Shown here: piece after piece, positions 23,791 to 34,730 of the stretch
How the letters are laid out: every line of letters begins with the position of its first letter
Position numbering within the stretch: the stretch's first letter is position 1
Assembly (NCBI GenBank): GCA_022702545.1
Contig: JAHRBC010000007.1
Span: 2,170,001 to 2,234,000, forward strand
DNA from: Phycomyces nitens
Taxonomy: Eukaryota > Mucoromycota > Mucoromycetes > Mucorales > Phycomycetaceae
Direction: 5' to 3'
Length of the DNA: 64,000 nucleotides
Notes under the pieces: generated by a model
The model's input: the letters and a program-made list of their open reading frames with translations, nothing else
What the model was told of the DNA's origin: nothing
The model's database searches: none
Program-made: the position numbers and the translations under genes

Positions 23791-24257
23791 GTATGGTCGT
23801 CTTAATTCAGTTTAAATCAAGCCAAAAGAATTCTGACATTTTGACACACCCAGTATTGATTGCGCGTTGGTATTGTGATGTTGTTTGGTCAGAGAAACAG
23901 ACAGTTCGGCCTGATTTGAGGAAGAGGTACCAAGATTATAAAGGAGACTTTTCTAGTAGACAGTACTACCTCATGGTCCTTGTCAGTATTAGCCTTGTAT
24001 CAACACTTTGAATAAAACAAGTTCTTTTTCCGTTAAGTCTATATTTGTCGCAGAGTACCTAGGTCGCTCTGGTCACTTTGGATTGTTTGATATGCTGAAG
24101 GAAATCCCTCTTTACTACCTTTTGTCGTGTTGTTAAAACACTCTCTTCTCGCCTCATCCCCACTCCACTATTATCCCGTGCGTATAACTTCCTTTTCTCA
24201 TAAAAAACCTCCAGTTCGTACTGCACCGTATACCAATGATCCGAACATCGCTCAATA
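23791..24257. other. Spacer between satellite and MULE copy B
   Basis: No supported gene. The satellite's decayed edge fades out near 23790, and sequence shared with MULE copy A begins near 24258-24268. Confidence 0.45.
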
Positions 24258-27200
24258 TTACAATTGTGTTTGTAATTAGCAGAGTAAAAGAATTCCCGCG
24301 AATAGTCTTCATGCAAAAGCAGTACAGAGAATTATTGAACTTGTGAGCGATGTACTGGATTAATACAAAGAAACAAATTGATATAATTGATATATTCAAT
24401 GTAAATCTAGTTAATAAAGTGAAGGATATGTATGATATTAATAATAAAAAATAATAAAAAAAATAAGAGAGATAAATATAAAATGAATAATTGATATCAG
24501 TAAGATCAACAATTTCATCTGGATATGGAGCAAGAGAAAGTATTGCAATTCTGCGATCATGCTTGTTGAAATTCTTTTAGTCTATTTCAATAACTATCAA
24601 AGTTACCCGGAATGTTATTCCGCTGGCACCCAAGATAGAACAGTGAAGATATTGTCGGCCATTTTTTAGAGGTGTTTCTAGATAGACTGACAGTTTTCCA
24701 GTGGTTATTGTTAACATGATTCAGGAGAGATTTTGTGGTTGCGTGGTTATTTTTTGGAATGACAAAAGGCAGGAAAGAGGCGGAATGAATTGATGGGTTG
24801 TCTGAATAGACACATACTGGTTTTTGGTAATTATCCGCAGCTAGTTGAGCACAGGCAGGTGTGTTAAACCACATACTGGCATCTAAGCATGCTGGGATTA
24901 ATGTACTGTTGTTGCTATTGTTGCTGTCAATATCAGAACCGTGTCTTGTAATTTCCTTTAGTTGTTTGACATGCGTGCCAAAGATACTGAAATAAACCAC
25001 GCTGTGCTGAGGAAGGGCAGCAAACATGCCCATTTTTACAAGTGGGAACTTGTTTCGACCCTTGTAGATCAAGGGTGCCAGCACACGAAATCCACACCAT
25101 CCATCAGAAATTGGGTTAAACCCACCCTTGATATCAGCTGATATATCTTTCAAGACAGGAAAGGTTGGCTCATACTTGGCCCTTTTGCGAACAGATGTCC
25201 GATGGTCGTATTCGTACTCATCTTGAACTGTGGCAGGTCTCTTGAACCCTTTTTTAATGCAGCATCGACTAAATATATGGTTATTAATCAATATTGTTTT
25301 TGGCAGTAAATTATCCTTGAAAATAAAGACAATTCTTACCTGGGTCGAGAGGCTCTTGTTTGATTTTTGTTAATATTTTGTGTGTGTGTTTTCTTCACAT
25401 TTGTAGCTGTTGCATCTTTTCGAGCCATTTTCCTGGCTTCCAGCTTAGCCATAGCCTTAAGACCAGCCTATAATTTTTGAAAGCTATTAATATCATCTCT
25501 TATATCAATATATATATATATACCTTACCCACCCTGAAAGAATACTTGTCTTTCTCCAGATTGCACGGCCAAAGTCCTTTGGCAAGTACTTTGGGCGAAT
25601 GCTGCCCTTACGTCTTCCAAAAAATTATATTCTCTGGGGTCTGAAGTCTTATAGCGGGATGCCCATTTTTACCATCAAGCCCAACTGTAGCTCCACTTGG
25701 GATATTAATAAGGTCGCCAACTTGTTGGCTGTCCTCACAAGAGTGAAAGAGAGTTTCTAGCCTGATAATTTCGTTCATCTACTCCTCTGGCTCCTCAAAA
25801 GACATTGAGTTTGTTGGGATGATGTTTCCCGGACCTTCTCTTTCAACAGGGTCGATGATCCACCTTGCTGTAATGTCCGTAATCTAGATACTCCTTCCAT
25901 TGGGCAATGCATGGTGACAAGGCAAGCCATACTCCAATCTGCATTTGCAAAGACAATTTTGGTCATTGCCGCCTTTCAAACGAAGCTCCTGATCAAGAAC
26001 AAGTAAGGCTCGCTTGGAGACCTTCTTGAATATGTTTCCAAGTAGCTTATTCCGGGCAACAAACATATCGACAGTTTTCGATTCTCTGATCTTGATGACA
26101 CTAAAATCTCTTTCGAGCCTGTTGACATATATGGCTACACCATCGAAAGCTAGCCCCAAAAAAGATGACAGAGATTCCTCTTTTCAAAGCTTGGTGGGTA
26201 CTTTCTACTCTTTGGGTTGTTTTACACTCAAAATCCATTTGCTTGTATGTCAAATATCCTGCCCACTTCTCTCGGCAATTGACCCATCTGCTGGTAAAAT
26301 ACACAGAAGGGGAAACTTTCTATTTCTAATCCTCTACATCCAAACCGGCAGAAACAGCATTGTACTTTGTGAGGGCCACATCAAACTCCTCCTTCTCTGT
26401 GCTATGAACCATACGACTGACATACTCCATAAACACCTACTTCTCGGTCACAGACTTCAGTTTTCCAGAAAAGGCTTTCTCAACACTATTTAGCATGTGT
26501 CAGTAGCACAAGAGTTTGACATTATCTGGGAAGACAATGTTAAGGGCATTCATTAATGCACCACACTTGTCTGTCCCAAACAAGGTGTTGAATGTCATGT
26601 CTCTGAAAATGAGCCTTTTCAACTGTTCAAGAAACCAAAGGTAGCCGTCTTGTTGCTCGTTGGACACCCAGACAAAGGTAATTGGAAACGACGCGAGTGT
26701 TTCTCCTCCAAAGTTGTGCACACCTTCTACACAGATAAGAGGCATCTCTAAATTGTTTGTTGAGTAGGTAGCATCCACTACCATAACCTCTGAGAAACGA
26801 CGGGCTCTTTCCAGCATCTTTGGATGACTGAACACGATTCTTTCAAGCGATCCATTATCGTTGATATCGTATTGTACTTGATAACCTTTTGCTTCCATAT
26901 CGTTGATGAGCTTGGTACCTGCATCCTGTATGCCAGGAGCAGTTGCAAGGGCGAACGCAGCATCGATGTTGTTGATATCACTAACATACAACTTGTGACC
27001 AAACTGTTCATCATCGTTGATTGCTGTCTGAATATCACGGGCCTTGGCTTTACCCTCAACAAGTCTAATAATCTCCCTGGCATCGTCTACAGTTACTTTT
27101 GATAATCTACCTTTGAGTGTTGATTCTAAACACTCATCATCAAGAGGATGATTATGATATACCTTAATATCATGGGTAGGTTTCAAAGGAAGATATATCC

Positions 27201-27524
27201 GTTGGTGCCCTTCTTGTAAGAAACCTTCAAAAGGTAAGGGCAGCCCAGTCATTTCACTCGAGGGAATCGTTTTCCTGTCTTTGTCTTTGATTCCACAAGT
27301 GTTCTTATATTGTCCACCCTTGGTACACTTCAAGTAAACTCGGGCTGGTTTACGATCTTTGACTGCAAAAACAAAGTTATTGGCAAGGGGGTATACTCTT
27401 GCATCTTTCCAATTGCCATGGTCATGTCATGGTAGCCATTAGGAGGTGGGGTTGGAAGGACTTGTTGAACAGGATAGTATTCTTTTCCGTCGATAAAAAT
27501 AGTTTATGTATTGGTATGGTCCAT
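24258..27524 (-). pseudogene. MULE-OTU transposase copy B, full-length but disabled
   Basis: Probable start codon at 27524, stop at 24587. It has an extended FAR1/MULE N-terminus (ARVYLKCTKGGQY; YHNHPL zinc-binding end), then the same DDE, SWIM and OTU-like modules as copy A and the same two introns. Disabling changes: TAA at 27504-27506 (CAA-to-TAA), a 1-nt loss in a C run at 27387-27391, TGG-to-TGA in CYWHM at 26500-26502, and the five shared TAGs at 26437, 26326, 26320, 25884 and 25779. Shortened homopolymers near 26160, 25622 and 25255 shift the frame relative to copy A. Similarity to copy A covers 24268-26835 and is near-identical, so the duplication is recent. The element is dead as written but its domain order is clear. 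Confidence 0.8.
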
Positions 27525-27661
27525 AATGAAGCGAGTTCTATAAAGTATTTGTAATCTCTAGGGAAAATGACTAATAGATGCAATAGATGATTAGTTCTTA
27601 TAGGATGAGTATACGAAAGAAAAGAAAGTTTTATATATAAAGTCTTTGAATATCTTTTTTT

Positions 27662-27783
27662 TTAGGACACAACATTTTATTCCGTAAACTGGGAACAGGC
27701 ACTAGATTCCGGACCACAAGTCACTTTCAAAAAGTCCGGTAAAACAGAAACGTCGTGCCCTTTAGATCGCTGATATTATAATG
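27662..27783 (-). repeat. MULE-type terminal repeat, right end
   Basis: Read inward on the minus strand from 27783: CATTATAATATCAGC, then GGGCACGACGTTTCTG, then TTTTACCGGACTTTTT. The same blocks occur in the same order at the left end at 11049 (CATTATAACGC; GGGCACGACGTTT; TTTTACCGGACATTTT). It lies 140-260 bp upstream of the copy B start, where the 5' terminal repeat of a MULE is expected. Confidence 0.6.
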
Positions 27784-27989
27784 ATAATTTGCATGCAAGC
27801 GTACAGAAACATTGAGCCCAATGGGGGTACCCCAGACATAAACATGCTGTTTTTATATATATATATTGGAAATACATTTATTATAGACATTCAGTATTGT
27901 TATTATCAAAATAATACAAGATAATCTAGAGTTTTATTTCCATAGATTGATCTTTATTTGGCCCCCTTTTTTTAAAATAATAATAATAT

Positions 27990-28403
27990 TCAGATCAAGG
28001 GCGGGCTGGGGATTTGGGTTGGAACATAGGCTGAAACTCCCAGTGGTCCATAGTAATTCGTTATTCCTCTGGTAGGTTTAATGGAGATCATGTAGTCTGT
28101 TCCGGCCGTAATATTCTGTGGTATGTCTATCGTAGCCGTAGTGTAAGGATAATGGAAATTAGCATGCAAAGTGGTAACAAGGGTATATGGCGAAGTCGGT
28201 CCCTTTAGCAAATTGACGCGGCAGCCAATGATCATCTTGATTGGGACAGTCCAGGTAAAGAGTACAGAGCTTCCTGCTGCCATGGTAGTTCCTACTGGCG
28301 GAGAGTAGATGTTCAATGGCACAAGATTCGAGTATCTTGATCTTGGGGCAGCATTTGTGCAGACAACAAGGGCAAGAAGAGACAGTAAGAAGTGGAACTT
28401 CAT
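27990..28403 (-). CDS. Small secreted Kre9/Knh1-like protein
   Basis: 137 residues with a clear signal peptide (MKFHFLLSLLALVVCTNA|AP). The mature part is a single beta-sandwich domain resembling the N-terminal domain of Kre9/Knh1 and Ser/Thr-rich GPI-anchored proteins. It opens with NIYSPPVGTTMAAGSSVLFTW and ends with DYMISIKPTRG. The family is extracellular and linked to cell-wall glucan assembly, though the exact role of single-domain members is unknown. No GPI signal or Ser/Thr tail is present, so it is probably freely secreted. A TATA box lies 44 bp upstream. A diverged paralogue lies at 30814-31206 on the other strand. Confidence 0.75.
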   Translation of the reverse strand: MKFHFLLSLLALVVCTNAAPRSRYSNLVPLNIYSPPVGTTMAAGSSVLFTWTVPIKMIIGCRVNLLKGPTSPYTLVTTLHANFHYPYTTATIDIPQNITAGTDYMISIKPTRGITNYYGPLGVSAYVPTQIPSPPLI

Positions 28404-28446
28404 GGTGGATCAGATAATGAATAGCATAAAAGTCTTGATCCCAAAG

Positions 28447-28454
28447 TATTTATA
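28447..28454 (-). promoter_or_regulatory. TATA box of the secreted Kre9-like gene
   Basis: TATAAATA in the context GAGTATAAATACTTTG, 44 bp before the start codon at 28403. The same TATAAATACT core precedes the paralogue at 30814. Confidence 0.5.
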
Positions 28455-30757
28455 CTCGATTCATTTTTTTAAAAAAATATATGACAGAGTCTCTTGTTCT
28501 GTTAATGGGTGGTTCCGTTACCTGGCTTTGGCCAATATCCTATAGACCATCTGTGGCAAATGCATCTATTGGCGAGGCTTTAGCTATAATGAATGGCTAG
28601 AGACTTTTTATTAAACCGCTTTTACATTCTGTCTAATTGTACAGCTTTTGACAAGTACACCAACGACATATTTACCACAGCCACATCCCAAAATGTCACT
28701 TTGTATTCCTGTGCTTAAATAAGAACTAATAGCTGCCACTTAATTTTTGTTTCTAGTTGTATTTTGTCTCGTCTTGATCTTTAGGGTATGACCAAAGACT
28801 ACAATTTATATCCATGGAAACCAAAAAGAGAGAGAGAGAGAGTCGTTATGGTTATGGAGCCTAAAGCCACAAATACTTGGTGTATGTAAGCCCAGTATTC
28901 CTGCAAAAAAAAACTTATTTTTTTAGCCGAAAAACAATTGCTCATCTTGTGTACCGTTCAACTTTATATTGTAAAGCTAAAGTTTCTAGACGAATGGAAT
29001 TCAAAAGGGTTCTGTGTGAATGTGGCGTCTGGATATTTCTTTATTGATTTATAATCAATATTTTTTAGCTCCAACATACCAAAGAGAATGTTCCAAGTGT
29101 GGCACCCCAATGTCGGTTTGTTTGGTCTATACGTTTTTCCAGATTCCCAATACAAAGGTCAGCCACACTTTGAAGAGTATAGAGATGTGAAAACGTGTAT
29201 TATACAGACTGTATCCTGTATTTGGTACCAGAATTGAACCCTAAAATATAATAGAAATGTGGTCTTGTTCCCAAAGTATATATAATATTCATTAGGTATG
29301 GTTTGCAGACAGAAACTTACTATTATATTAATCTATATTCTACTTTTTTTTATATATTTTCATTTGCAAGTATATGGACTAAACTATAAACCACTTTATT
29401 ACTTTTGCAATATTTTATATATGATCGAGGCCATTCAACCTTTTTCTTTAGATATTTGCATCTAATATCTGGTGAATACATTACTTTTTTTAATATATAA
29501 AAAGTAAAAGCCGTGGCATTTTTATTCGTTGGGCATAGAGACTCAATGCGAATGGTCCAGGAAATGCTATGATGGCCATATAAACTATTATTCCTCGGCA
29601 CGATTATAATTATAATGTTCTTGTCTATTTAACTTGACCTATTCCACCAGAGCATCAAAGGCAAGTGACACACATACCCTGTCTTGTTATCTGGTCTCAG
29701 TTTTGAAGAGCTCAATGCTTCTATATAAAATATTGGCTCTCTTTTTCTTTTCTTTCCTTGATCCCTTTAATATCGCCCCTGGGGTTTGTGCTGGGGATCC
29801 AAAGTAGAAACAAAAGGACTAGGTTGGGCACACATTGAAGCAACTCGATTATCATCAAAGTATTTACTGTGCAAAGTTCAATGATCTTTGTGTCAAACTA
29901 TATTTCGTATAACAAGGTTAATAATAAAACGGTTGTATCCAAACAAGATCATTTCATGAAATCGGTTCTAATTTTACTTTACCAGGGCAGGTTTCGATTG
30001 TGGAGTTGGTGGATTTATTATACAACGTTTTCATATACTTTTGGCAGCCTCTTTACTTGCAATACACATCAAGCAGCTGTTTTCTAATGGCAATAATAAT
30101 AATAGTCATAAAAGTTCTTTGTGTACAAAGAAAGCGTTATAAAATGACCATATCATAAAGAAGCACTGATTTTTCCCAAACAGTTGACTAGGACAAACCC
30201 CGTGTGATTATAAAGAGACAAAAATATTGGTACAGAAAAAAAAAGTATTTTAAGAGACAAAAGCCTGAATATCATGCTGGTTTGGCAATATAATGATCCC
30301 AAATACTACAGGTCAAGAAACTCGGTTGAGATCAATTTCAAGTGATATATATTTTTTTTCTACCTGTGATTACACAATCAAAGAGCGTTCTCTAGATATC
30401 CTGTACCCTGCACTGTTTCACACTTGGCTCTTGAACCACAAGGTTTTCGGATGAGAAGTTTTTTTTGTCCATAAAAGACAAAGACGTCTAACCTTTGAAC
30501 TTAAACAAAGCCTCGTACCGTGACATGTATTTTGCTAGTTTATAGAAATGTTACAAAGAAAGGGAGTATTATGACCAATTGTAGCAAGTGCCAACCAAGT
30601 CTCAGGTCCTAGTCTTTATACCCATTTGGAAGTGTATCCATTGAGAGCATATTTGGGCCAAGTACTAGATATTGACATTATTGGTCTCAAAGAAACCACA
30701 CATTACACAACTGGAAACACTGGAATCAAAAAATAAATAAAAGGCTTTTTTTTAAAA
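28455..30757. other. Intergenic region between two divergent secreted paralogues
   Basis: 2.3 kb of AT-rich sequence. Short frames are present but none has a domain, codon bias or splice support. A (GA)n tract lies near 28829. Confidence 0.5.
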
Positions 30758-30765
30758 TATAAATA
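30758..30765 (+). promoter_or_regulatory. TATA box of the second Kre9-like gene
   Basis: TATAAATA within AAATATAAATACTCTG, 49 bp before the ATG at 30814. It matches the element of the divergent paralogue. Confidence 0.5.
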
Positions 30766-30813
30766 CTCTGTCGTCTTGAATCTACAAGTCAATCATCTCT
30801 TTTCCATTCCATC

Positions 30814-31206
30814 ATGAAGTTTACCTTGCTATCTCTCATGCTCCTCGCGGTCCTTGGCCGTGTTAATGCTGCGCCAGTCGACCCTTCCGAATCAGGTCTT
30901 TTACCTATAGCTGTCCTGACCGCTCCTTCACCAAATACTGTGTGGCAAATTGGATCCAATCAATTCGTATCCTGGGGCTTCTCTGCAGACGGTATATCCA
31001 GGTTTACGATTAGTTTGACAAAGCAGGATTCCAATTCTACGTTTTCCCAAATTCTTGCTCCCAATGTTGATGCCAGCACAGGATATACTTTGGTTTTCAT
31101 ACCTTTGGATATGCCTGTAAATTCTGATTATACCCTAAACATAATCAGGGATTTTGTTGTCTTGTCAACTGTAGAAAATATTATAATCACTGAAAAGGCA
31201 TCCTAG
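30814..31206 (+). CDS. Small secreted Kre9/Knh1-like protein, paralogue
   Basis: 130 residues: signal peptide (MKFTLLSLMLLAVLGRVNA|AP), then a single Kre9/Knh1-type domain with the landmarks VLTAPSPNTVWQIGSNQFVS, FTISLTKQD and NSDYTLNIIRD. Its layout matches the protein at 27990-28403 (MKF start, processing before AP, W-x-x-G-x-x-Q/V-x-x-S/T-W core), but overall identity is low, so the duplication is old. Expected to be extracellular; function unknown. A single exon. A TATA box and a TTCCATTCCATC leader precede the start. Confidence 0.75.
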   Translation: MKFTLLSLMLLAVLGRVNAAPVDPSESGLLPIAVLTAPSPNTVWQIGSNQFVSWGFSADGISRFTISLTKQDSNSTFSQILAPNVDASTGYTLVFIPLDMPVNSDYTLNIIRDFVVLSTVENIIITEKAS

Positions 31207-32109
31207 AGTGTTTCCTACCTTGATTCAATGGGAAATCATAAATATTACAAACCTAGTAATGCCGTCATTCTTGTTCTTAAAGGTCTCTCTTTTTATTATT
31301 AATATTATTATTAGTATAGTCCCCATTCTACTGAACAATCCGTACTCTGGATATGTACATAATTTTACTTTGTGTTTATCACCATGTATTAATACCTATT
31401 ATTTTCTAAATAAACAATTATAAAATATGATGGCTCTGCAATAGTTATTACCATGAGCTGTGAATGGGCTGCAAAGATACCGAGACTTTGATTAGATTAT
31501 CCAATTACTTTGAATGCCTGTAATAAAGACCATGGATCCATCCAAATACCAACCATGAGATTCCCTAATTTTCAAGGGACAAGAGAGAGTGGCCAAGACT
31601 GATTGCTCAATTGATTGAATAGTTTTTATAGATATTAACATTTATCTAGCCAAGCCTTTTATTGGATCCAAGTGTTAAAGACATTTACATCTCTAATGAT
31701 ATTTTCCATGTACCCATTGGAACCCCCCCTCCCCCCCTTTTTTTTTCTGCATGCTTGGATTACGATTTTCCCAATAATCGCTTTCTATAGGCCATGGCTG
31801 ACGAAGCCACCAAGAAAACAAGACATGAATCAACAGTCCGTCTCATGAAAAGCTTGTAAGTAACCAAGATCTCTGTACAAAATAGACGCATTGGGAAAAA
31901 TGGCTATTCTTTACATATGGCTTGAAATGTGTCTTTGGATTTCCTTGTTCTCTCCGATCAGACCTTTGAAGTATAGGCCAATAGTTGAGCCGGCGGGGTA
32001 AGTCGGTCAAGACCAAAAAAAAACAAGGCGAAAAAAATATATATGTATATATATATATATACCCCTATTATCGTTGTTGTCGTACTTGTTATTTTTATTT
32101 TGGTACATC
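31207..32109. other. Intergenic spacer
   Basis: No gene supported. A donor-like GGGGTAAGTCGG at ~32000 followed by an A-rich and TA-repeat stretch could be a 5' UTR intron of the next gene. Confidence 0.4.
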
Positions 32110-33180
32110 ATGCACACATTCAAGGTCAATATTCCTGGCCATCGTCGAGGAAGACCACGCACCAAAGCTAATGCCCAAGACAAACCACCAGTCTCTATCT
32201 ACCCTCCCCTGCTACCCAATCGTATTCACAGCAGTTCCAAGCCATCATCTTTTCATACCTTTAGAGTCAATGTTCCAGCCAGATACAAGACAACCAAAAG
32301 CACAGACCAATCTAGTAACGATCAGCGTCTGGAGATAACTCATGAAAACCCCATTGTCGATACTCCCGGCCATAAGGAACCATCATCTCGTCAATTTATA
32401 CACAATCAACCAGATCCCTCTCCAGGGCCATCCTTCACCAAAAGACCTGAATCAGAACTTTTGTCACAACCAGATAACACGACTACTGCAGAACCCCCCA
32501 CTAATCCTCAGCCAACTCCAATCAGACCCTCTGATTCTCAAGCCCAAACATATTACCAGGAAAACATAAAGCCTAGGGAGCACCATGCTGTCTACAAACC
32601 CCAGCCGGTCGTGATTGTCCATGATCGCCCTGTAGTATATTACCCCCCACCCACCGCATCAATTGTGGACCAAGCCAACAAGAGCAAAAAGAAGAAGCTG
32701 ATGCGCGATATACCGATAAAAGCAAAGTGTCAAAAAATCCTTCCTGCTCCATCCCCCAATCCTCTACCAGCAACAGAGACTCCAAAGATGTCCTATACAC
32801 ATACTTTCAAAGTCGACATTCCATCGCACCGTAGAGGCCGCCCTAGATCAAAGGCCATGGACAAGAAGAGTCAGGGATCTGCCAAAAGTCCTCTGGATAC
32901 TGAAGAAAATCTCCAAGAGAGTCCTGAACAGAATTCTCCTATTGTTCCTACAGAAGAAGAGCCCGAGGCAAATCAACCTGATCCAATTGTTCTACCCCCA
33001 GATACCGACGAACAAAGGGTTTCCCATCCCATACAATCTGCTACCGAATTATCTAATAGTTTTAAAGCATCTTTTACACATATCTTCAAAGTCAATATTG
33101 GTAATCCAGGAAATCGACGTGTGGGATCCTCGGAAAAACGCAAACAATTACAACCAGTCATTCAACCAAAACGTATTTGA
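32110..33180 (+). CDS. AT-hook protein with a repeated TFKVNIP-HRRGRPR module
   Basis: 356 residues from the chosen ATG; an upstream in-frame ATG at 32074 would add a hydrophobic 12-mer with no support. Four copies of one motif occur: HTFKVNIPGHRRGRPRTK (residues 2-19), HTFRVNVPARYKTTK (~49), HTFKVDIPSHRRGRPRSK (~232) and HIFKVNIGNPGNRRVGSS (~322). Copies 1 and 3 contain the RGRPR core of AT-hooks, which bind the minor groove of AT-rich DNA; copies 2 and 4 have lost it. The linkers are Pro/Gln/Ser/Thr-rich and probably disordered. Likely a nuclear DNA-associated protein. I do not recognise the full-length family. The reading frame is open throughout with biased composition, which supports it as real. 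Confidence 0.7.
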   Translation: MHTFKVNIPGHRRGRPRTKANAQDKPPVSIYPPLLPNRIHSSSKPSSFHTFRVNVPARYKTTKSTDQSSNDQRLEITHENPIVDTPGHKEPSSRQFIHNQPDPSPGPSFTKRPESELLSQPDNTTTAEPPTNPQPTPIRPSDSQAQTYYQENIKPREHHAVYKPQPVVIVHDRPVVYYPPPTASIVDQANKSKKKKLMRDIPIKAKCQKILPAPSPNPLPATETPKMSYTHTFKVDIPSHRRGRPRSKAMDKKSQGSAKSPLDTEENLQESPEQNSPIVPTEEEPEANQPDPIVLPPDTDEQRVSHPIQSATELSNSFKASFTHIFKVNIGNPGNRRVGSSEKRKQLQPVIQPKRI

Positions 33181-34730
33181 CGCAACCCAAAGACGTATTG
33201 TACTTATATATATATATACATACATACATATATACACCATGCAACACATCAAGTGTGGAAGATAAAGAAGGAGGATAAGGAGGGAAAGAAGAGAGAGAAA
33301 GTGTTTTACTGATCGGCTCCATCAGATGAAATGGACTGTGATAAATAGAGGGACCAAAAAGACAAGTAAAGTGTGGACCGAATTCAGGTAGCATCCATTA
33401 TTTTTAGAGCATCCAACCACAAATATGGAGTCTATATAACAAGAGCAACATCTAAGAGCACTTTGTTGGATGGAAGGATAGAGATATTCTTCTTCTTCTT
33501 TTATTTTTCATTTTTAACCATGGCACTCTACCCAAAAACACAGTAGGTAAGAAAGATAATGGTTATATGGCCTAATCATAAAGCAATCTTTTATATATAT
33601 ATTATTACTATTATTATTATTATTTTCTGCCAAATAAAACGGCCAAAGACAAACATGTTTTAACGAGACATATAAATATAGCTGGCTAGACAATAGTTTA
33701 TATTTTGTAAAGGGTTTCAATATTGGTGAATGAATGAAAAGTTGGTTATCTACTCTTGAAGACATGTTTGGAATACTGCCAATATCTTGTTTATTTATTA
33801 ATTAACACCCAATGTCCTCAAGATTCTTTAGGTGCTTCTAAAATCATAGAGGTACAAATATCCAAATAATAATAATAATAATAATAATTTATAAAGTGTA
33901 TGAAAAATGTATGTTTTTCAATGGATAACAAAAAAGAATGGGTTATATTATATAATTGATTTCTTGTATCTAGTGTGGTTTTAAAGAATGCTGAACCAGC
34001 ATAAGACTTGTGCATTATATTTCTTTTAGAAGAAGAAGAAAACACTACTCGGCCAAATTTACTTTTGCAGACATGGTGCCTTTGTTGAAATGTCTGGTCG
34101 TTTCCATGGTTATTACTTGGATAACAAGTATACACTTTACTGACCAGAAACAAATCCAAATGTTAAAGGAGTCTTTGGAGCCCAAACTTTTTTAGGCTGC
34201 CAATCGTCTATTGAGTGAATTCAAGTGGTGTATCCAAAAAACAAAAAAATAAAAATTGGGTCTTTTATGGTGTTGATTAATCAAAGTTTACTATTCCTTG
34301 CGGTATAAGATGCATCTTATCTACACCATATTTTGGCAAAATATAAAGGTTTTGGATAAGAATTACATGTTTTTGTATTGGCCGTATTGCAGACTATTAG
34401 AGATGCGAATAAATACTTGTAATTTTTTAAAATAAACTTGAATAACCAATTACATACTTTTTTCGCTGTAGTTCATAATCTCAAAACGGGCAGAGTGAGA
34501 GAGAAAGAGAGAGAAAAGGGTGAATGTGGCTACAAGACGATTGTTATGTTTAAAATGATCTAAGTACCTGGTAAAAGTAGTATACAAGCCAACTGTCTAG
34601 TGTATATTGTCTAGACATGGAATCTTGATGAAAAATAGATTCTTTAATACGCATTATATTCTTGACATCATGTATAGAGGCACTGATAGTTTTGTTTGCT
34701 CTTTATAAAAGAGAAAAGATATTTATTTTT
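33181..34730. other. Intergenic spacer, no gene seen
   Basis: AT-rich with (TA)n near 33200 and (AAT)n near 33868-33890. No supported reading frame. Confidence 0.5.

Noticed and set aside
29869..30087. 72-residue frame between the secreted paralogues
   Set aside because: Isolated, AT-rich composition, no signal peptide or domain.
32573..32800. 75-residue minus-strand frame inside the AT-hook gene
   Set aside because: Shadow of the plus-strand coding sequence, which has repeated conserved motifs.
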